From the NCBI RefSeq assembly GCF_006838285.1, contig NZ_CP038228.1, positions 620,001 through 684,000 of the forward strand: DNA of 64,000 nt, given 5' to 3'. This document shows, in pieces, positions 16,403-25,583 of this stretch. This DNA is from Xanthomonas translucens pv. cerealis. Its GTDB lineage: Bacteria; Pseudomonadota; Gammaproteobacteria; Xanthomonadales; Xanthomonadaceae. A program made the translations under genes and the position numbers. Below the pieces are notes generated by a model that saw nothing but the letters and a program-made list of their open reading frames with translations, was not told where the DNA came from and ran no database searches. How positions within the stretch are numbered: the stretch's first letter is position 1; the number at the start of each line of letters is the position of its first letter.

Positions 16403-18250
16403 TCAGCCGCCCGGCGCACTCCAAACCTGCCCCTTCACCCCACGCACACTCGCCTCCGCCGCGCTATCCAGATCGAACACGATCACGCTGTTCTCGCCTT
16501 TGCGCTGCATCGGCGCCGGGAAATACAGCGCCCGCTGCGGCCCGATGTTCCAATGCCGCCCCAGGTTGTGGCCGTTGGCCCAGGCGACGCCTTTGCCGAA
16601 GGCCTGCATGTCCAGGAAGGTGTCGGTGGGCGTGCCGATCTTGATGGTGCCGCGGTGGAAGGCGGGGCCGTCGATCTTGGCGGTGGTCCAGCCGGTGAGC
16701 TTGCTCGGGTCGTCCATCGGCAGGGAGAAGGTCTGCCAGCCGGTCAGCGGCTTGCCGTCGAGCAGCACGGGATCGACCAGGCCGGCGCGGCCGTCGGGCA
16801 GGTGGGTGCCGTAGTTGATGCGGCCGCCGTTTTCCACCAGCACGTCCACGGTGTGGGGGCCGGCGGGGATGTCCACGTCCACGGCCACTTGCTGCAGGCG
16901 GCGCTCGGCGCTGCCGGCCAGGCTGCGATCGACGTAGACGCGGGCGTAGTCGCGCACGTCGCCCAGGTACAGGCTGCCCTTGCGCGGGCCGGTGACGGTG
17001 GTGCGGTAGAGGATGTAGCCGTAGGCCTGGCCGTAGCGCTCCATCGGTTGCGGGGTGTCGGTGGTGGCGGACGGCGCGGGCAGGTTGTCCCAGAGCGAGG
17101 CCGATTCGCGCAGCGGGGTGGCCGGTAGTTCGGCGAAGCGGATGGGCTTGGGCAGGGCGGGCGGTTGTACGCCGGTGACGCGGGTGATGGCGTCGCGGAA
17201 CAGGGCGAATTTGGGGGTGGGGCGGCCGGCTTCGTCGAGCACGGCGTCGTAGTCGTAGCTGGTGGTCTGCGGGGCGTAGTGGTCGCTGGCGTTCTTCTGG
17301 AAGTTGGCGCCGTTCATGAAGCCGAAGCTGGTGCCGCCGACGAACATGTAGATGTTCGCCGAATGGCCCTGGCGCAGGATCCATTCGAATTCGCTGGCTT
17401 GTTTTTTGGCGTCGGTGTTGGCGTGTTTGTCGCCCCACTGGTCGAACCAGCCGGCCCAGTATTCGCCCACCATCTGCGGTTGGCCGGGGCGGAACTTGGC
17501 CAGGCTCTGGAATGCTTTTTCGGCGTCGCCGGGGCCGAAGTTCACCACGGCCAGGGTGTCGGGCAGGGTGCCGTTGGCCAGCACGTCGGCGCCGTCGGCG
17601 GTGAACAGCAGGGCCTTGTCGAAGCCGGCCTTGACGAACATGGCGCGGTTGGCCTGCATGTAGACGTGGTCGTTGTCGTAGGAGCCGTATTCGTTCTCGA
17701 CCTGCACGGCGATGACGGGGCCGCCGTTGCGGTTGAGCTTGGGCTTCACCTGCGCGGCGACGGCGTCGAGGTAGGCCTGGCTGGCGGCGAGGAAGCGCGG
17801 GTCCTGGCTGCGCACGCGCAGGCCCGGTTCGGCGAACAGCCAGGCGGGGTAGCCGCCGGCTTCCCATTCGGCGCAGACGTAGGGGCCGGGGCGCAGGATG
17901 ACGTTGAGGCCCTGGGCGGCGGCGGCGTCGATGAAGGCGGCCAGGTCGTTGTTGCCGCTGAAGTCGAACTGGCCCTGGCGCGGTTCGACCAGGTTCCAGA
18001 ACACGTAGGTCTCCACGGTGTTCAGGCCCATGGCGCGCGCTTTCTGCAGGCGGTCTTTCCAGTAGGCGCGCGGGATGCGCTGGAAGTGGATGGCGCCGGA
18101 GATGATCTGGTAGGGCTTGCCGTCGCGGGTGAAGTGGTCGCCCTGGATGGCGACGGCGGGCCAGGAGGTGGCTGCGTGCGTCGGCTGTGCGGATGCCGGG
18201 AGGGAGAGCAGGAGCGAGAGGGCAAGGGCGGACAGGGAGCTACGCAGCAT
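16403..18250 (-). CDS. nixL: GH35 beta-galactosidase of the N-glycan cluster
   Basis: The protein has 615 residues. A signal peptide (residues 1-21, ending PASA) is followed by a GH35 TIM barrel. VQVENEYGSYDND holds the acid/base Glu, and MVGEYWAGWF the nucleophile Glu. Two beta-sandwich domains close the protein, with GHNLGRHWNIGPQ, a typical GH35 C-terminal block. It removes terminal beta-galactose, probably in the periplasm. It is the last gene of the nix operon, 53 bases after GH92. The start is fixed by the signal peptide. The symbol follows the X. campestris nixE-L order, in which this position is GH35. Confidence 0.88.
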   Translation of the reverse strand: MLRSSLSALALSLLLSLPASAQPTHAATSWPAVAIQGDHFTRDGKPYQIISGAIHFQRIPRAYWKDRLQKARAMGLNTVETYVFWNLVEPRQGQFDFSGNNDLAAFIDAAAAQGLNVILRPGPYVCAEWEAGGYPAWLFAEPGLRVRSQDPRFLAASQAYLDAVAAQVKPKLNRNGGPVIAVQVENEYGSYDNDHVYMQANRAMFVKAGFDKALLFTADGADVLANGTLPDTLAVVNFGPGDAEKAFQSLAKFRPGQPQMVGEYWAGWFDQWGDKHANTDAKKQASEFEWILRQGHSANIYMFVGGTSFGFMNGANFQKNASDHYAPQTTSYDYDAVLDEAGRPTPKFALFRDAITRVTGVQPPALPKPIRFAELPATPLRESASLWDNLPAPSATTDTPQPMERYGQAYGYILYRTTVTGPRKGSLYLGDVRDYARVYVDRSLAGSAERRLQQVAVDVDIPAGPHTVDVLVENGGRINYGTHLPDGRAGLVDPVLLDGKPLTGWQTFSLPMDDPSKLTGWTTAKIDGPAFHRGTIKIGTPTDTFLDMQAFGKGVAWANGHNLGRHWNIGPQRALYFPAPMQRKGENSVIVFDLDSAAEASVRGVKGQVWSAPGG

Positions 18251-18303
18251 GTGGTGGTCTCTGGCGGGTGTGAGGTCGGATTTTTTGCAGGGCGTGGGGC
18301 GGA

Positions 18304-20646
18304 TCAAACGAACGAGGGCGGCAGGTCTTCCTTGGCTGCGCCGAAGGCGGGATTCGGCTTCGGGCCCATCTCCAGTTCCAGGGTGCCGCCGGCGGCGAGG
18401 TCGGCGTGGCGCAGCCAGCTGCGGGTGTAGGGCTTGCCGTTCCAGCGGGCGCGCTGGATGTAGACGTTGGCGGCGCTGTTGCCGTGGGCGACGATGCTCA
18501 GAGTGCGGCCGTGGCCGACATCGACGTCGGCGCGCTTGAACAGCGGGCTGCCGAGCACGTAGGTGGCGCTGACCGGGTCCACGGCGTAGAAGCCCAGGGC
18601 GCTGAGCACGAACCAGGCGCTCATCTGCCCGCAGTCCTCGTTGCCGGACAGGCCGTTGCGCGCGTCGTGGTATTGCTCGCGCAGCAGCCGCCGCACCATG
18701 GCCTGGGTCTTGTAGGGCTGGCCGGCGTAGGCGAACAGGTAGGCGACGTGGTGGCTGGGTTCGTTGCCGTGCGCATACTGGCCGACCATGCCGTCGATGT
18801 CCGGCGGGGTGCCGGCCGGCAGGTCGGAGCTGGTGGCGAACAGTTCGTCGAGTTTGGCGAGGAAGCCGTCGCGGCCGCCGAACAGGTCCATGTAGCCGTA
18901 CAGGTCGTGCTGGTTGAGGAAGGTGGCCTGCCAGGCGTTGGATTCGGTGAAGTCGTGCCATTTCGCCATATGGCCCATCGCGCGTGGGTTGAACGGGGCG
19001 ACCCAGTCGCCGTTGCTCAGCCGCGGTTGCATGAAGCCGCTGGCGCGGTTGAACACGTTGCGGTAGTTGCGCGAGCGTTCGCGCAAGGCGCGCGCCTCTT
19101 GGGTGGCGCCGGCGGCTTGCGCCAGGTGCGCCACGGCCCAGTCGTCGTAGGCGTATTCGAGGGTGCGGCTGACTGCTTCGTCTACCGTGTCGCTGGGGAT
19201 GTAGCCGCGCTTGCGGTACTCGTCCAGGCCGTGGGTGGTGTCGTCCATGGCGCGCTTGCGGTAGGCCGGCCAAGCGGCGGCGTAGTCGATGCCGGTGAAG
19301 CCCTTGGCGTGCGCTTCGGCCAGTACCACGGCGGAGTGGTAGCCGATCATGCAGCCGGTTTCCACGCCTTGCAGCGGCCAGATGCCGACGCCGTCCGGGC
19401 ATTCGTTGGCGCCGCGCACCAGGCATTGCGCCAGGTCGGGCACGCGCTCGGGCTGTACCAGGGTCAGCAAGGGATGCAGCGCGCGGTAGGTGTCCCACAG
19501 CGAGTAGGTGCTGTAGTTGTGGTAGCCGGCGGGCGCCTGGTGCACCTGCAGGTCCATGCCGCGGTAGCGGCCGTCGGTGTCGCTGAACAGGGTGGGCGCG
19601 AGCAGGCTGTGGTACAGGCCGGTGTAGAAGATGCGGCGTTGCGCGTCGTCGTCGCTGTCGATGCGCACGCGCGCCAGTTCTTTCTCCCACGCGGCCACCG
19701 CGGCGGCGTGCACGCGCGCGAAATCGAAGTCGGGCAGTTCGGCGTCGAGGTTGGCCAGGGCGTTTTCGGCGCTGACCGCGGAGATGCCGACCTTGACCAG
19801 CAGTGGCGCGTCGGCCGCATCGGGATAGTGCAGCGCCACCTTCAGGTGGGTGCCGTCGGCCTGGCGCGCGCCGGCCGCCAGCGGCTGGTCTTCGGAATAC
19901 AGCTGGGCCGTGGCGAACGGCCGCGACAGACGCATGGCGAAGTAGAGGTAGCGGCCCTTCGCCCACTGATACACGCGGCGCCCGCCGGTGAGGGTGCGCG
20001 CATCGACGATGCGTAGTTGCGCGTCGCTGACCCGGGTTGCGACTCCCGGTTTGTCCTGTATGCCGTGGCACAGGTCCAGCAGCAGATGCGCCGGCTTGCC
20101 CTTGGGGAAGTGATAGCGGTGCAGGCCGGCGCGCGCGGTGGCGGTCAGTTCGGCGTGCACACCGCTGTCCTTCAGGCGCACGCGGTAGTAGCCGGGCGAG
20201 GCGGCTTCGTCGGCGTGGTCGTAGCGCGAGCGGTAGCCGGCGTCCGGATTTTCCAGCGTGCCGGGCGCCAGCTTCACCTCGCCAGTGGCGGGGACGACCA
20301 GGAAATCCAGCATGTCGCCGATGCCGGTGCCGGACAGGTGGGTGTGCGAGAAGCCCATGATCGAGCCGTCGGATTCGTGGTAGCCGGAGCACGCATCCCA
20401 CACGGCGTTGTAGGTGTCCGGGCTCAGCTGCACCATGCCGAACGGCAGGGTGGCGCCGGGGAAGGTGTGGCCATGGCCGCCGGTGCCGATGAACACGTCG
20501 ACGTGGCGGGTGAATTCGGCCTTGGCGCGCGCGTCGGCGGGCAGCGCGTCGCTGCCGGCGCGCGCTTGCGCCAGGCGGGCGATGCCGCTGCTGCCGAACA
20601 GGGCCAGGGCGATGGCGCCCTGCAGGAAACCGCGTCGTGTGGCCAT
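18304..20646 (-). CDS. nixK: GH92 alpha-mannosidase
   Basis: The protein has 780 residues. The N-terminus carries a Tat-like motif (TRRGFLQGAIALALFG). GH92 signatures include DVFIGTGGHGHTFPGA, the FSHTHLSGTG segment, and NEDCGQMSAW with the catalytic Glu region. GH92 enzymes are calcium-dependent exo-alpha-mannosidases. In X. campestris, NixK removes the alpha-1,3-mannose of plant N-glycans and must act before the GH3 xylosidase. It lies 130 bases after GH125, and that gap contains a REP pair. The length is normal for the family. Confidence 0.9.
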   Translation of the reverse strand: MATRRGFLQGAIALALFGSSGIARLAQARAGSDALPADARAKAEFTRHVDVFIGTGGHGHTFPGATLPFGMVQLSPDTYNAVWDACSGYHESDGSIMGFSHTHLSGTGIGDMLDFLVVPATGEVKLAPGTLENPDAGYRSRYDHADEAASPGYYRVRLKDSGVHAELTATARAGLHRYHFPKGKPAHLLLDLCHGIQDKPGVATRVSDAQLRIVDARTLTGGRRVYQWAKGRYLYFAMRLSRPFATAQLYSEDQPLAAGARQADGTHLKVALHYPDAADAPLLVKVGISAVSAENALANLDAELPDFDFARVHAAAVAAWEKELARVRIDSDDDAQRRIFYTGLYHSLLAPTLFSDTDGRYRGMDLQVHQAPAGYHNYSTYSLWDTYRALHPLLTLVQPERVPDLAQCLVRGANECPDGVGIWPLQGVETGCMIGYHSAVVLAEAHAKGFTGIDYAAAWPAYRKRAMDDTTHGLDEYRKRGYIPSDTVDEAVSRTLEYAYDDWAVAHLAQAAGATQEARALRERSRNYRNVFNRASGFMQPRLSNGDWVAPFNPRAMGHMAKWHDFTESNAWQATFLNQHDLYGYMDLFGGRDGFLAKLDELFATSSDLPAGTPPDIDGMVGQYAHGNEPSHHVAYLFAYAGQPYKTQAMVRRLLREQYHDARNGLSGNEDCGQMSAWFVLSALGFYAVDPVSATYVLGSPLFKRADVDVGHGRTLSIVAHGNSAANVYIQRARWNGKPYTRSWLRHADLAAGGTLELEMGPKPNPAFGAAKEDLPPSFV

Positions 20647-20688
20647 GGTGCTGTCCTTGGGTGTGCAGCGCAGAGGGGATGGTGTTTG

Positions 20689-20760
20689 TGTAGGAGCGGC
20701 TTCAGCCGCGACCTTGGGGTTTACCGGTAAGACCCGGTCGCGGCTGAAGCCGCTCTTACA
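20689..20760. repeat. REP-like inverted pair
   Basis: A 25-base unit beginning TGTAGGAGCGGCTTCAGC (20689-20713) is followed after 22 bases by its inverted copy (20736-20760). It lies between the GH125 and GH92 genes and could form a strong hairpin in the operon mRNA. Confidence 0.85.
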
Positions 20761-20776
20761 GGGGGGAGTGGGGTGG

Positions 20777-22222
20777 TCAGGCTTGCAGCAGGTGCGGTTT
20801 GCGCTGGTGCAGGTCGATGATCAGTTCGCCGAACAAGGTGTTGGCCCAGGCGAACCAGTCGCGGGTGAATTTGCTTGGGTCGTCCTGGTCGAAGGCTTCG
20901 TGCATGAAGCCGCTGCCGGCGTCGGTGTTTTTCAGCCAGGCCAGGCATTGGCGGATCTGCGCGTCGTCGTCGCTGGCCAGTGCGTATTGCATGATCGACA
21001 TCGGCCAGATCATGCGCAGCCCGGCATGCGGGCCGCCGACGCCTTCGGCGGCGCGTCCCTTGAAGAAGTAGGGGTTGCGCTCGCTCCACGCCAGCTGACG
21101 GGTGCGCAGGAACAGCGGGTCGCGGCGATCGCAGCAGCCCAGGTAGGCCAGGCTCAGCAGGCCCGGCGCGTTGGCGTCGTCGATGAACAGCTGGTTGCCG
21201 TAGCCGTCCACTTCGTAGGCCCAGAACGGCTGGCCGTCGGCGTCGCGCATCTGCCCGAACTTGTGTGTGGCGGTTTCGACGTCGTCGGCCAGCGCGCGGC
21301 AGTCGCCGGCGAAGGCGGCGTCGCGGTGCAGCGCTTCGCTCATCGTCGCCAGCTGGCGCAGCGCCGTCACCGCGAACAGGTTGGCCGGCACGAACAGCGG
21401 ATACACGCAGGCATCGTCGGACGGGCGGAACATCGAGTGGATCATGCCGTTGGGCCGGGTCGGCTGGCCGTAGCCGTCCAGCATCAGGGTCTCGGTGGCC
21501 AGCGGCGAGGGGCGCTGAAAAGTGTAGGGGCCGCGGTCATGCAGGCGCTGTTGTTCGCGGAAGGTCTTGACCACCACATGCATCGCCGCGCGCCAGTCGT
21601 CGTCGAACGGCGCGGTGTCGCCGCTGGCGCGCCAGTAGGCGTGCGCCAGCCGGATCGGGTAGCACAGCGAATCCACTTCCCATTTGCGCTCGCCGACGCC
21701 GGGCTTCATCTCGGTGATGTCGGCCACCGACCATTTCAGGCGCTGGCGTTTGCCGTCGGGCAGGAACGCGTTGGCGTAGGGGTCGAGCTGGATGCAGGCG
21801 GCCTGGCGCTGGATCAGGCCATGGAACATGCGCCGCAACGCCGGATCGCGTTTGGCCAGCGGGATGTACGGATGCACCTGTGCAGAGGAGTCGCGTAGCC
21901 ACATCGCCTCGATGTCGCCGGTGATGACGAAGGTGTCCGGCTTGCCGTTGCGGGTGCCGATTTCCACAGTGGTGTCGAGCGTGTTCGGATAGCAGTTCTC
22001 GAACAGCCAGGCCAGGCGCGGATCGCCGATGCCGGCCTTGACCGTGCGCAGGTGTTTTTCCACCGCGGCGCTGACGAATCGCCGTTGCGCCGGCGGCGGG
22101 CGCTTGCTGGGCAGGTCCGCCGCCGCTGCGCCGGACGCGGCGAAGCCGGGCGCGGCGCTGGCGAGCAGGCCGGCACCGGCGGCGCTGCCGAGCAACTGGA
22201 GAATAGCGCGGCGGGAAGGCAT
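20777..22222 (-). CDS. nixJ: GH125 exo-alpha-1,6-mannosidase
   Basis: The protein has 481 residues with a twin-Arg-type N-terminus (SRRAILQLLGSAAGAG) and Ala-rich cleavage region. The conserved TGDIEAMWLRDSSAQ block and AYEVDGYGNQLF near residue 335 mark family GH125. In X. campestris, NixJ removes the alpha-1,6-mannose from plant N-glycan after the xylose has gone. A REP pair and the GH3 stub lie in the 326 bases upstream, and another REP pair follows, so its mRNA segment is bordered by hairpins on both sides. Confidence 0.9.
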   Translation of the reverse strand: MPSRRAILQLLGSAAGAGLLASAAPGFAASGAAAADLPSKRPPPAQRRFVSAAVEKHLRTVKAGIGDPRLAWLFENCYPNTLDTTVEIGTRNGKPDTFVITGDIEAMWLRDSSAQVHPYIPLAKRDPALRRMFHGLIQRQAACIQLDPYANAFLPDGKRQRLKWSVADITEMKPGVGERKWEVDSLCYPIRLAHAYWRASGDTAPFDDDWRAAMHVVVKTFREQQRLHDRGPYTFQRPSPLATETLMLDGYGQPTRPNGMIHSMFRPSDDACVYPLFVPANLFAVTALRQLATMSEALHRDAAFAGDCRALADDVETATHKFGQMRDADGQPFWAYEVDGYGNQLFIDDANAPGLLSLAYLGCCDRRDPLFLRTRQLAWSERNPYFFKGRAAEGVGGPHAGLRMIWPMSIMQYALASDDDAQIRQCLAWLKNTDAGSGFMHEAFDQDDPSKFTRDWFAWANTLFGELIIDLHQRKPHLLQA

Positions 22223-22267
22223 GGGTGACTCCTGGTCTGGTTGATACGTGCGAGCGCATTGCTTTTT

Positions 22268-22336
22268 TGTAGGAGCGGCTTCAGCCGCGACCGGGCGTTA
22301 GCGGTAAGACCCGGTTGCGGCTGAAGCCGCTCCTAC
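22268..22336. repeat. REP-like inverted pair
   Basis: This is the same 25-base unit as at 20689, at 22268-22292, with its inverted partner at 22312-22336. It sits between the GH125 start and the GH3 stub. Confidence 0.85.
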
Positions 22337-22354
22337 ACAGGGCGCATGTGCCGA

Positions 22355-22549
22355 TCACCGCGGGATGGGCGCGCTGCCCTGGATCGAAAACGCCGCCTCG
22401 CCGCCGGGCGCATCGGTTCCGGGCTGGCCGCCGCCGACGAACACACGGTAGTCGCCGGGCTGCACCGCGCGCTGGCCGGCGCGATCGACATCGCTCAGCT
22501 GCCGCGGCCCCCACAGTGGCGCAGCCTGGCTGATCTTTCTGGTCCGCAT
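22355..22549 (-). pseudogene. 64-codon stub of a second GH3 gene (head joined to tail)
   Basis: An open frame of 64 codons begins with ATG 22549, overlapping the stop of the preceding GH2 gene exactly as in the intact GH2-GH3 pair at 28316. Its first 13 codons (MRTRKISQAAPLW) correspond to the start of the intact GH3 (MRNGKTSQPAPLW). The rest, from RQLSDVDRAGQ to SIQGSAPIPR, matches the last 50 residues of GH3. About 840 central codons are missing in frame. The left breakpoint falls at the sequence where the intact gene carries a REP element. It cannot be an active glycosidase. Confidence 0.85.
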
Positions 22550-25236
22550 CACTTCGCCTCCGCCGGCTCGGACGGCGCACCGGCCAGGGTGGCGGCCAGG
22601 TCGCGCACCTGCAAGGCACCGCGCAGCTGCTCCAGCGTGGCGGCGGTGCGCACGTGCACGGTCAGCGGCTCGCCTGGCAGCAGGTCGAAGGCGTTGTCCG
22701 AGAGCGTGGCGTCCAGATCGCCGAACGCCAGCCACACTTCGCGCGCCAGGGTGGTGCTGGTCAGGGTCAGCGTATAGCCGTCGCCGTCGGCACGCAGTTC
22801 GCTGCGGATGTCGGGGCTGGGCAGGTGCAGGTGCTTGGCCGCATCGAAGAACACCAGGTTGCGCGACAGCACGCGCGCGCCGTCGAGCAGTTCGAACACC
22901 GCGACGCTGCGCTTGGGGTCGGCGCGGCGCAGCAGCTGCGCATCGCTGAAACTGCCCACGCGCACGCTGGACAGCGGCGCCAGGGTCACCGGCTTCTCGC
23001 TCTTGCTCAGCACCTTGCCGGACACGTCCATCACCCGCATGCGCCAGCGCGCGGCCAGCGGCACGGTGCGGTCGGACACCAGCGTCACCTCGGTCTGGCC
23101 CTGGTCGTTGCGCAGCGCGGCGATCAGTTCCGGCGCATAGAAACGCTTGGCATGGTAGTGCAATGCCTTCCAACGGCCGAAGTAGTCCAGGCTCGACCAC
23201 GACGTGCCCGGCCACACGTCGTTGAGCTGCCAGTACAGCGAACCCATCGACTGCGGCCGCGACGCGCGCAGGTGCTCGGCGGCCAGGGCGATGCTTTCGG
23301 CCTGCATCAGCTGGCTCAGGTAGACGAAGCTCTCGAAGTCCTTGGGCTCGCCAAACGCACGGCGGATGTATAGCAGCAGGCGCTGGTTGCCGTTGTCGTA
23401 CTTCTGGTGCGCGCGCATCACTGGCGATTCCGGCTGCAGGTCACCGGGTTCGGCGAAGGCGCGGATGGTGCGCATCTCCGGGAACGACTGCAGGCCGTAT
23501 TCGGACATGAAGCGTGGGGTGACGTTGAGGTACTCGGTGACCGGCAGCGCCGGGTCGCCCCAGACCTTCCAGTAATGCATGTCGCCGTTGTCTTTCTGGT
23601 TGGCGTCGGTATCGAAATCGGTGCCTGGCGAGGTGGCCCAGTACGGCACGTCGCCGTCATAGGTACTGACGACTTCGCGCAATACGCTACCGAACAGCGT
23701 GGTCATGCCACGTTCGATGCGGCTGCGTTCTTGCGGACCGACCGACTTCTGGAAATCGCCCCACCAGTTCTCCCAACCGGTCTGCACCTCGTTGTTGCCG
23801 CACCACAGGACGATGCTGGGGTGGTCCCGCAGCCGCTTGACCTGATCGATCGCCTCCTGGCGGGTGTTGTCGCGGAATGCCACTTCGTTGGGCGGCACTG
23901 ATCCGGCGAACATGAAATCCTGCCAGATCATGATGCCCAACGCGTCGGCCATCTCGTAGAAGTCATCGTCCTGGTAATGACCGCCGCCCCACATGCGCAG
24001 CATGTTCATATTGGCGTCGCGCGCGGCCTGCAGGGTGCTGCGCATACGTGCCCTGTCCACGCGGGTCGGGAAGGAATCCAGTGGGATCAGGTTGGCGCCC
24101 TTGGCGAAGATCGGAATGCCGTTGACTACGAATTCCATGCTCTTGCCCCACCGGTCCTTTTCGCGGCGCAGCGTCACCGAGCGTAGGCCGGTGACGCGCT
24201 CGACCTGCTGGCTGTCGCCGTCGGCATCGCGCACGGTGGCCACGAAGGTGTAGCGGTCCTGCGCCCCGTAACCGGCCGGGAACCAGCGCTTTGGCTTGGC
24301 GATACGCACGGCCAGATCGATGCGGTGTTGGCCGCGATCAACCACCGCGTCCTGGGTGAACTGGCCGACTTTCTGTCCATTCGGGTCGAGCACATCCAGT
24401 GTCACTTGCACCGGGCCGCTGCGGCTGGACTGCAGCTCGAGTTGCGCTTGCAGCTGCGCGGCGTCGGCGTCCACCCGTCGCTGGGCGATGTGCAGTCCCT
24501 CCACGCGCAACGCGTCCCAGGTCTCCAGCCGCGCCTGCAGCCAGATGCCGGCATTGACGATGCGCGGACCCCAGTCCCAGCCGAAGCTGTAGGGCGCCTT
24601 GCGCACGTAGGTGGAGCTGTGGCGCCAATGCGGCTCGTCGCCAAACGCCGATTTGTGGCCGCCGGGCAGGGCATAGGGCTGCTTGTCCAGCCACGGCTGG
24701 ATCTTCTTGATCGGCGAGAAGAACTTGACTTCCAATACGTTGTCGCCGCGCTTGAGCAGCGGTTTGGCGTCCACCCGCCACTGCCGGAACATGTTGTCGG
24801 CGGCAAGCAGTTTTTTGCCGTTGAGGTAGACCTCGGCAAAGGTGTCCAGGCCGTCGAACACCAGTTCCACGTGCTCGCGCGCGAGCAGCGCGGGGTCGGC
24901 CTTGAAGTGCGTCTGGTACTGCCAGTCGCTCAACCCGGCCCATTGGATCTTGGCCTCGTTGTCGCGATAGAACGGATCGGGTACCACCCCGGCCGCGATC
25001 AGGTCGGTCTGCACCGTGCCCGGTACCTGCGCCGGCAACCACTGCGCCGCCTTGGGGACGTCCTTGGCATGCGCCTCGCCTGGCGCCAGCCGCACCTGCC
25101 AGCCCTGCTGCAGCGGCAGCGCGCTCGGCGCCGCTGCCTGGCCCAGTGCCGGCAGCCCCAGGACCAATGCCAGTCCGAGTCGGGCAGGGACACGCGCGCT
25201 TGGGGGGCAACGGCGGTTGCGGTGTGGCGGAGTCAT
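22549..25236 (-). CDS. GH2 beta-mannosidase, second copy
   Basis: The protein has 895 residues from ATG 25236. A signal peptide ending LGQAAA precedes a sugar-binding domain, an immunoglobulin-like domain and the GH2 barrel with LWCGNNEVQTG (acid/base Glu) and RFMSEYGLQSF (nucleophile Glu). It is a paralogue of the GH2 at 28316-31015. Residues about 60-150 and the last 200 are identical, while the middle differs at many sites (for example KFFSPIKKIQPWLDKQ against RLYSPIKKIQPWLAKQ). All catalytic residues remain, so it is likely active on the core beta-mannose of N-glycans. It is an extra member compared with the eight-gene nix operon. Confidence 0.88.
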   Translation of the reverse strand: MTPPHRNRRCPPSARVPARLGLALVLGLPALGQAAAPSALPLQQGWQVRLAPGEAHAKDVPKAAQWLPAQVPGTVQTDLIAAGVVPDPFYRDNEAKIQWAGLSDWQYQTHFKADPALLAREHVELVFDGLDTFAEVYLNGKKLLAADNMFRQWRVDAKPLLKRGDNVLEVKFFSPIKKIQPWLDKQPYALPGGHKSAFGDEPHWRHSSTYVRKAPYSFGWDWGPRIVNAGIWLQARLETWDALRVEGLHIAQRRVDADAAQLQAQLELQSSRSGPVQVTLDVLDPNGQKVGQFTQDAVVDRGQHRIDLAVRIAKPKRWFPAGYGAQDRYTFVATVRDADGDSQQVERVTGLRSVTLRREKDRWGKSMEFVVNGIPIFAKGANLIPLDSFPTRVDRARMRSTLQAARDANMNMLRMWGGGHYQDDDFYEMADALGIMIWQDFMFAGSVPPNEVAFRDNTRQEAIDQVKRLRDHPSIVLWCGNNEVQTGWENWWGDFQKSVGPQERSRIERGMTTLFGSVLREVVSTYDGDVPYWATSPGTDFDTDANQKDNGDMHYWKVWGDPALPVTEYLNVTPRFMSEYGLQSFPEMRTIRAFAEPGDLQPESPVMRAHQKYDNGNQRLLLYIRRAFGEPKDFESFVYLSQLMQAESIALAAEHLRASRPQSMGSLYWQLNDVWPGTSWSSLDYFGRWKALHYHAKRFYAPELIAALRNDQGQTEVTLVSDRTVPLAARWRMRVMDVSGKVLSKSEKPVTLAPLSSVRVGSFSDAQLLRRADPKRSVAVFELLDGARVLSRNLVFFDAAKHLHLPSPDIRSELRADGDGYTLTLTSTTLAREVWLAFGDLDATLSDNAFDLLPGEPLTVHVRTAATLEQLRGALQVRDLAATLAGAPSEPAEAK

Positions 25237-25251
25237 GCGTTTCTCCAGGGT

Positions 25252-25510
25252 CAACGCACGGCGGCGGGGGCGCTTGCGTGGTGGTTTCGATCAGGTGAAC
25301 CGCGCCGATGAGCATAGTACGGGCCGTTGCTGCGCGCTGTCGAGCGCAGGCACAGGTCGTGCGTGCCGGTCTCTTGGGCAGCGGCGCTTCCAGCGAGAAT
25401 TGCTCGCCAAGCGCCTTGCCGCCCGGCAGCGGAGGTGGCCGCGCGCACGGTGACCGGCAGGGTCACGTCGAACGGTTTGCTGTAGCGCGGCGAGACGGCC
25501 TTGGGTTCGC
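25252..25510 (-). pseudogene. C-terminal stub of a second GH20 gene
   Basis: This region repeats the end of the GH20 gene (31033 onward): THDLCLRSTARSNGPYY and neighbouring blocks are shared. An internal deletion joins the VTLPVTVRAAT region to the later GGxALGEQFSLE-like region. A one-base insertion near 25312 shifts the frame before the end. It sits just before the second GH2, mirroring the GH20-GH2 order of the first copy. Confidence 0.8.
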
Positions 25511-25566
25511 TAGCCGCGACCGGGCGTTACCGGTAAGACGCGGTCGCGGCTGAGGCCGCTTCTACG
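25511..25566. repeat. Partial REP-like pair at the duplication junction
   Basis: TAGCCGCGACC (25511-25521) and GGTCGCGGCTGAGGCCGCTTCTAC (25542-25565) are a truncated left arm and a right arm of the 20689-type unit. It lies between the GH3 stop and the GH20 stub, exactly at the border of the duplicated block. Confidence 0.75.
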
Positions 25567-25583
25567 CAGGGTGCATGTGCCGA

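Noticed and set aside
16553..20016. Very long open frames antisense to GH35 and GH92
   Set aside because: They are by-products of GC-rich third codon positions in the true genes and show no domain of their own.
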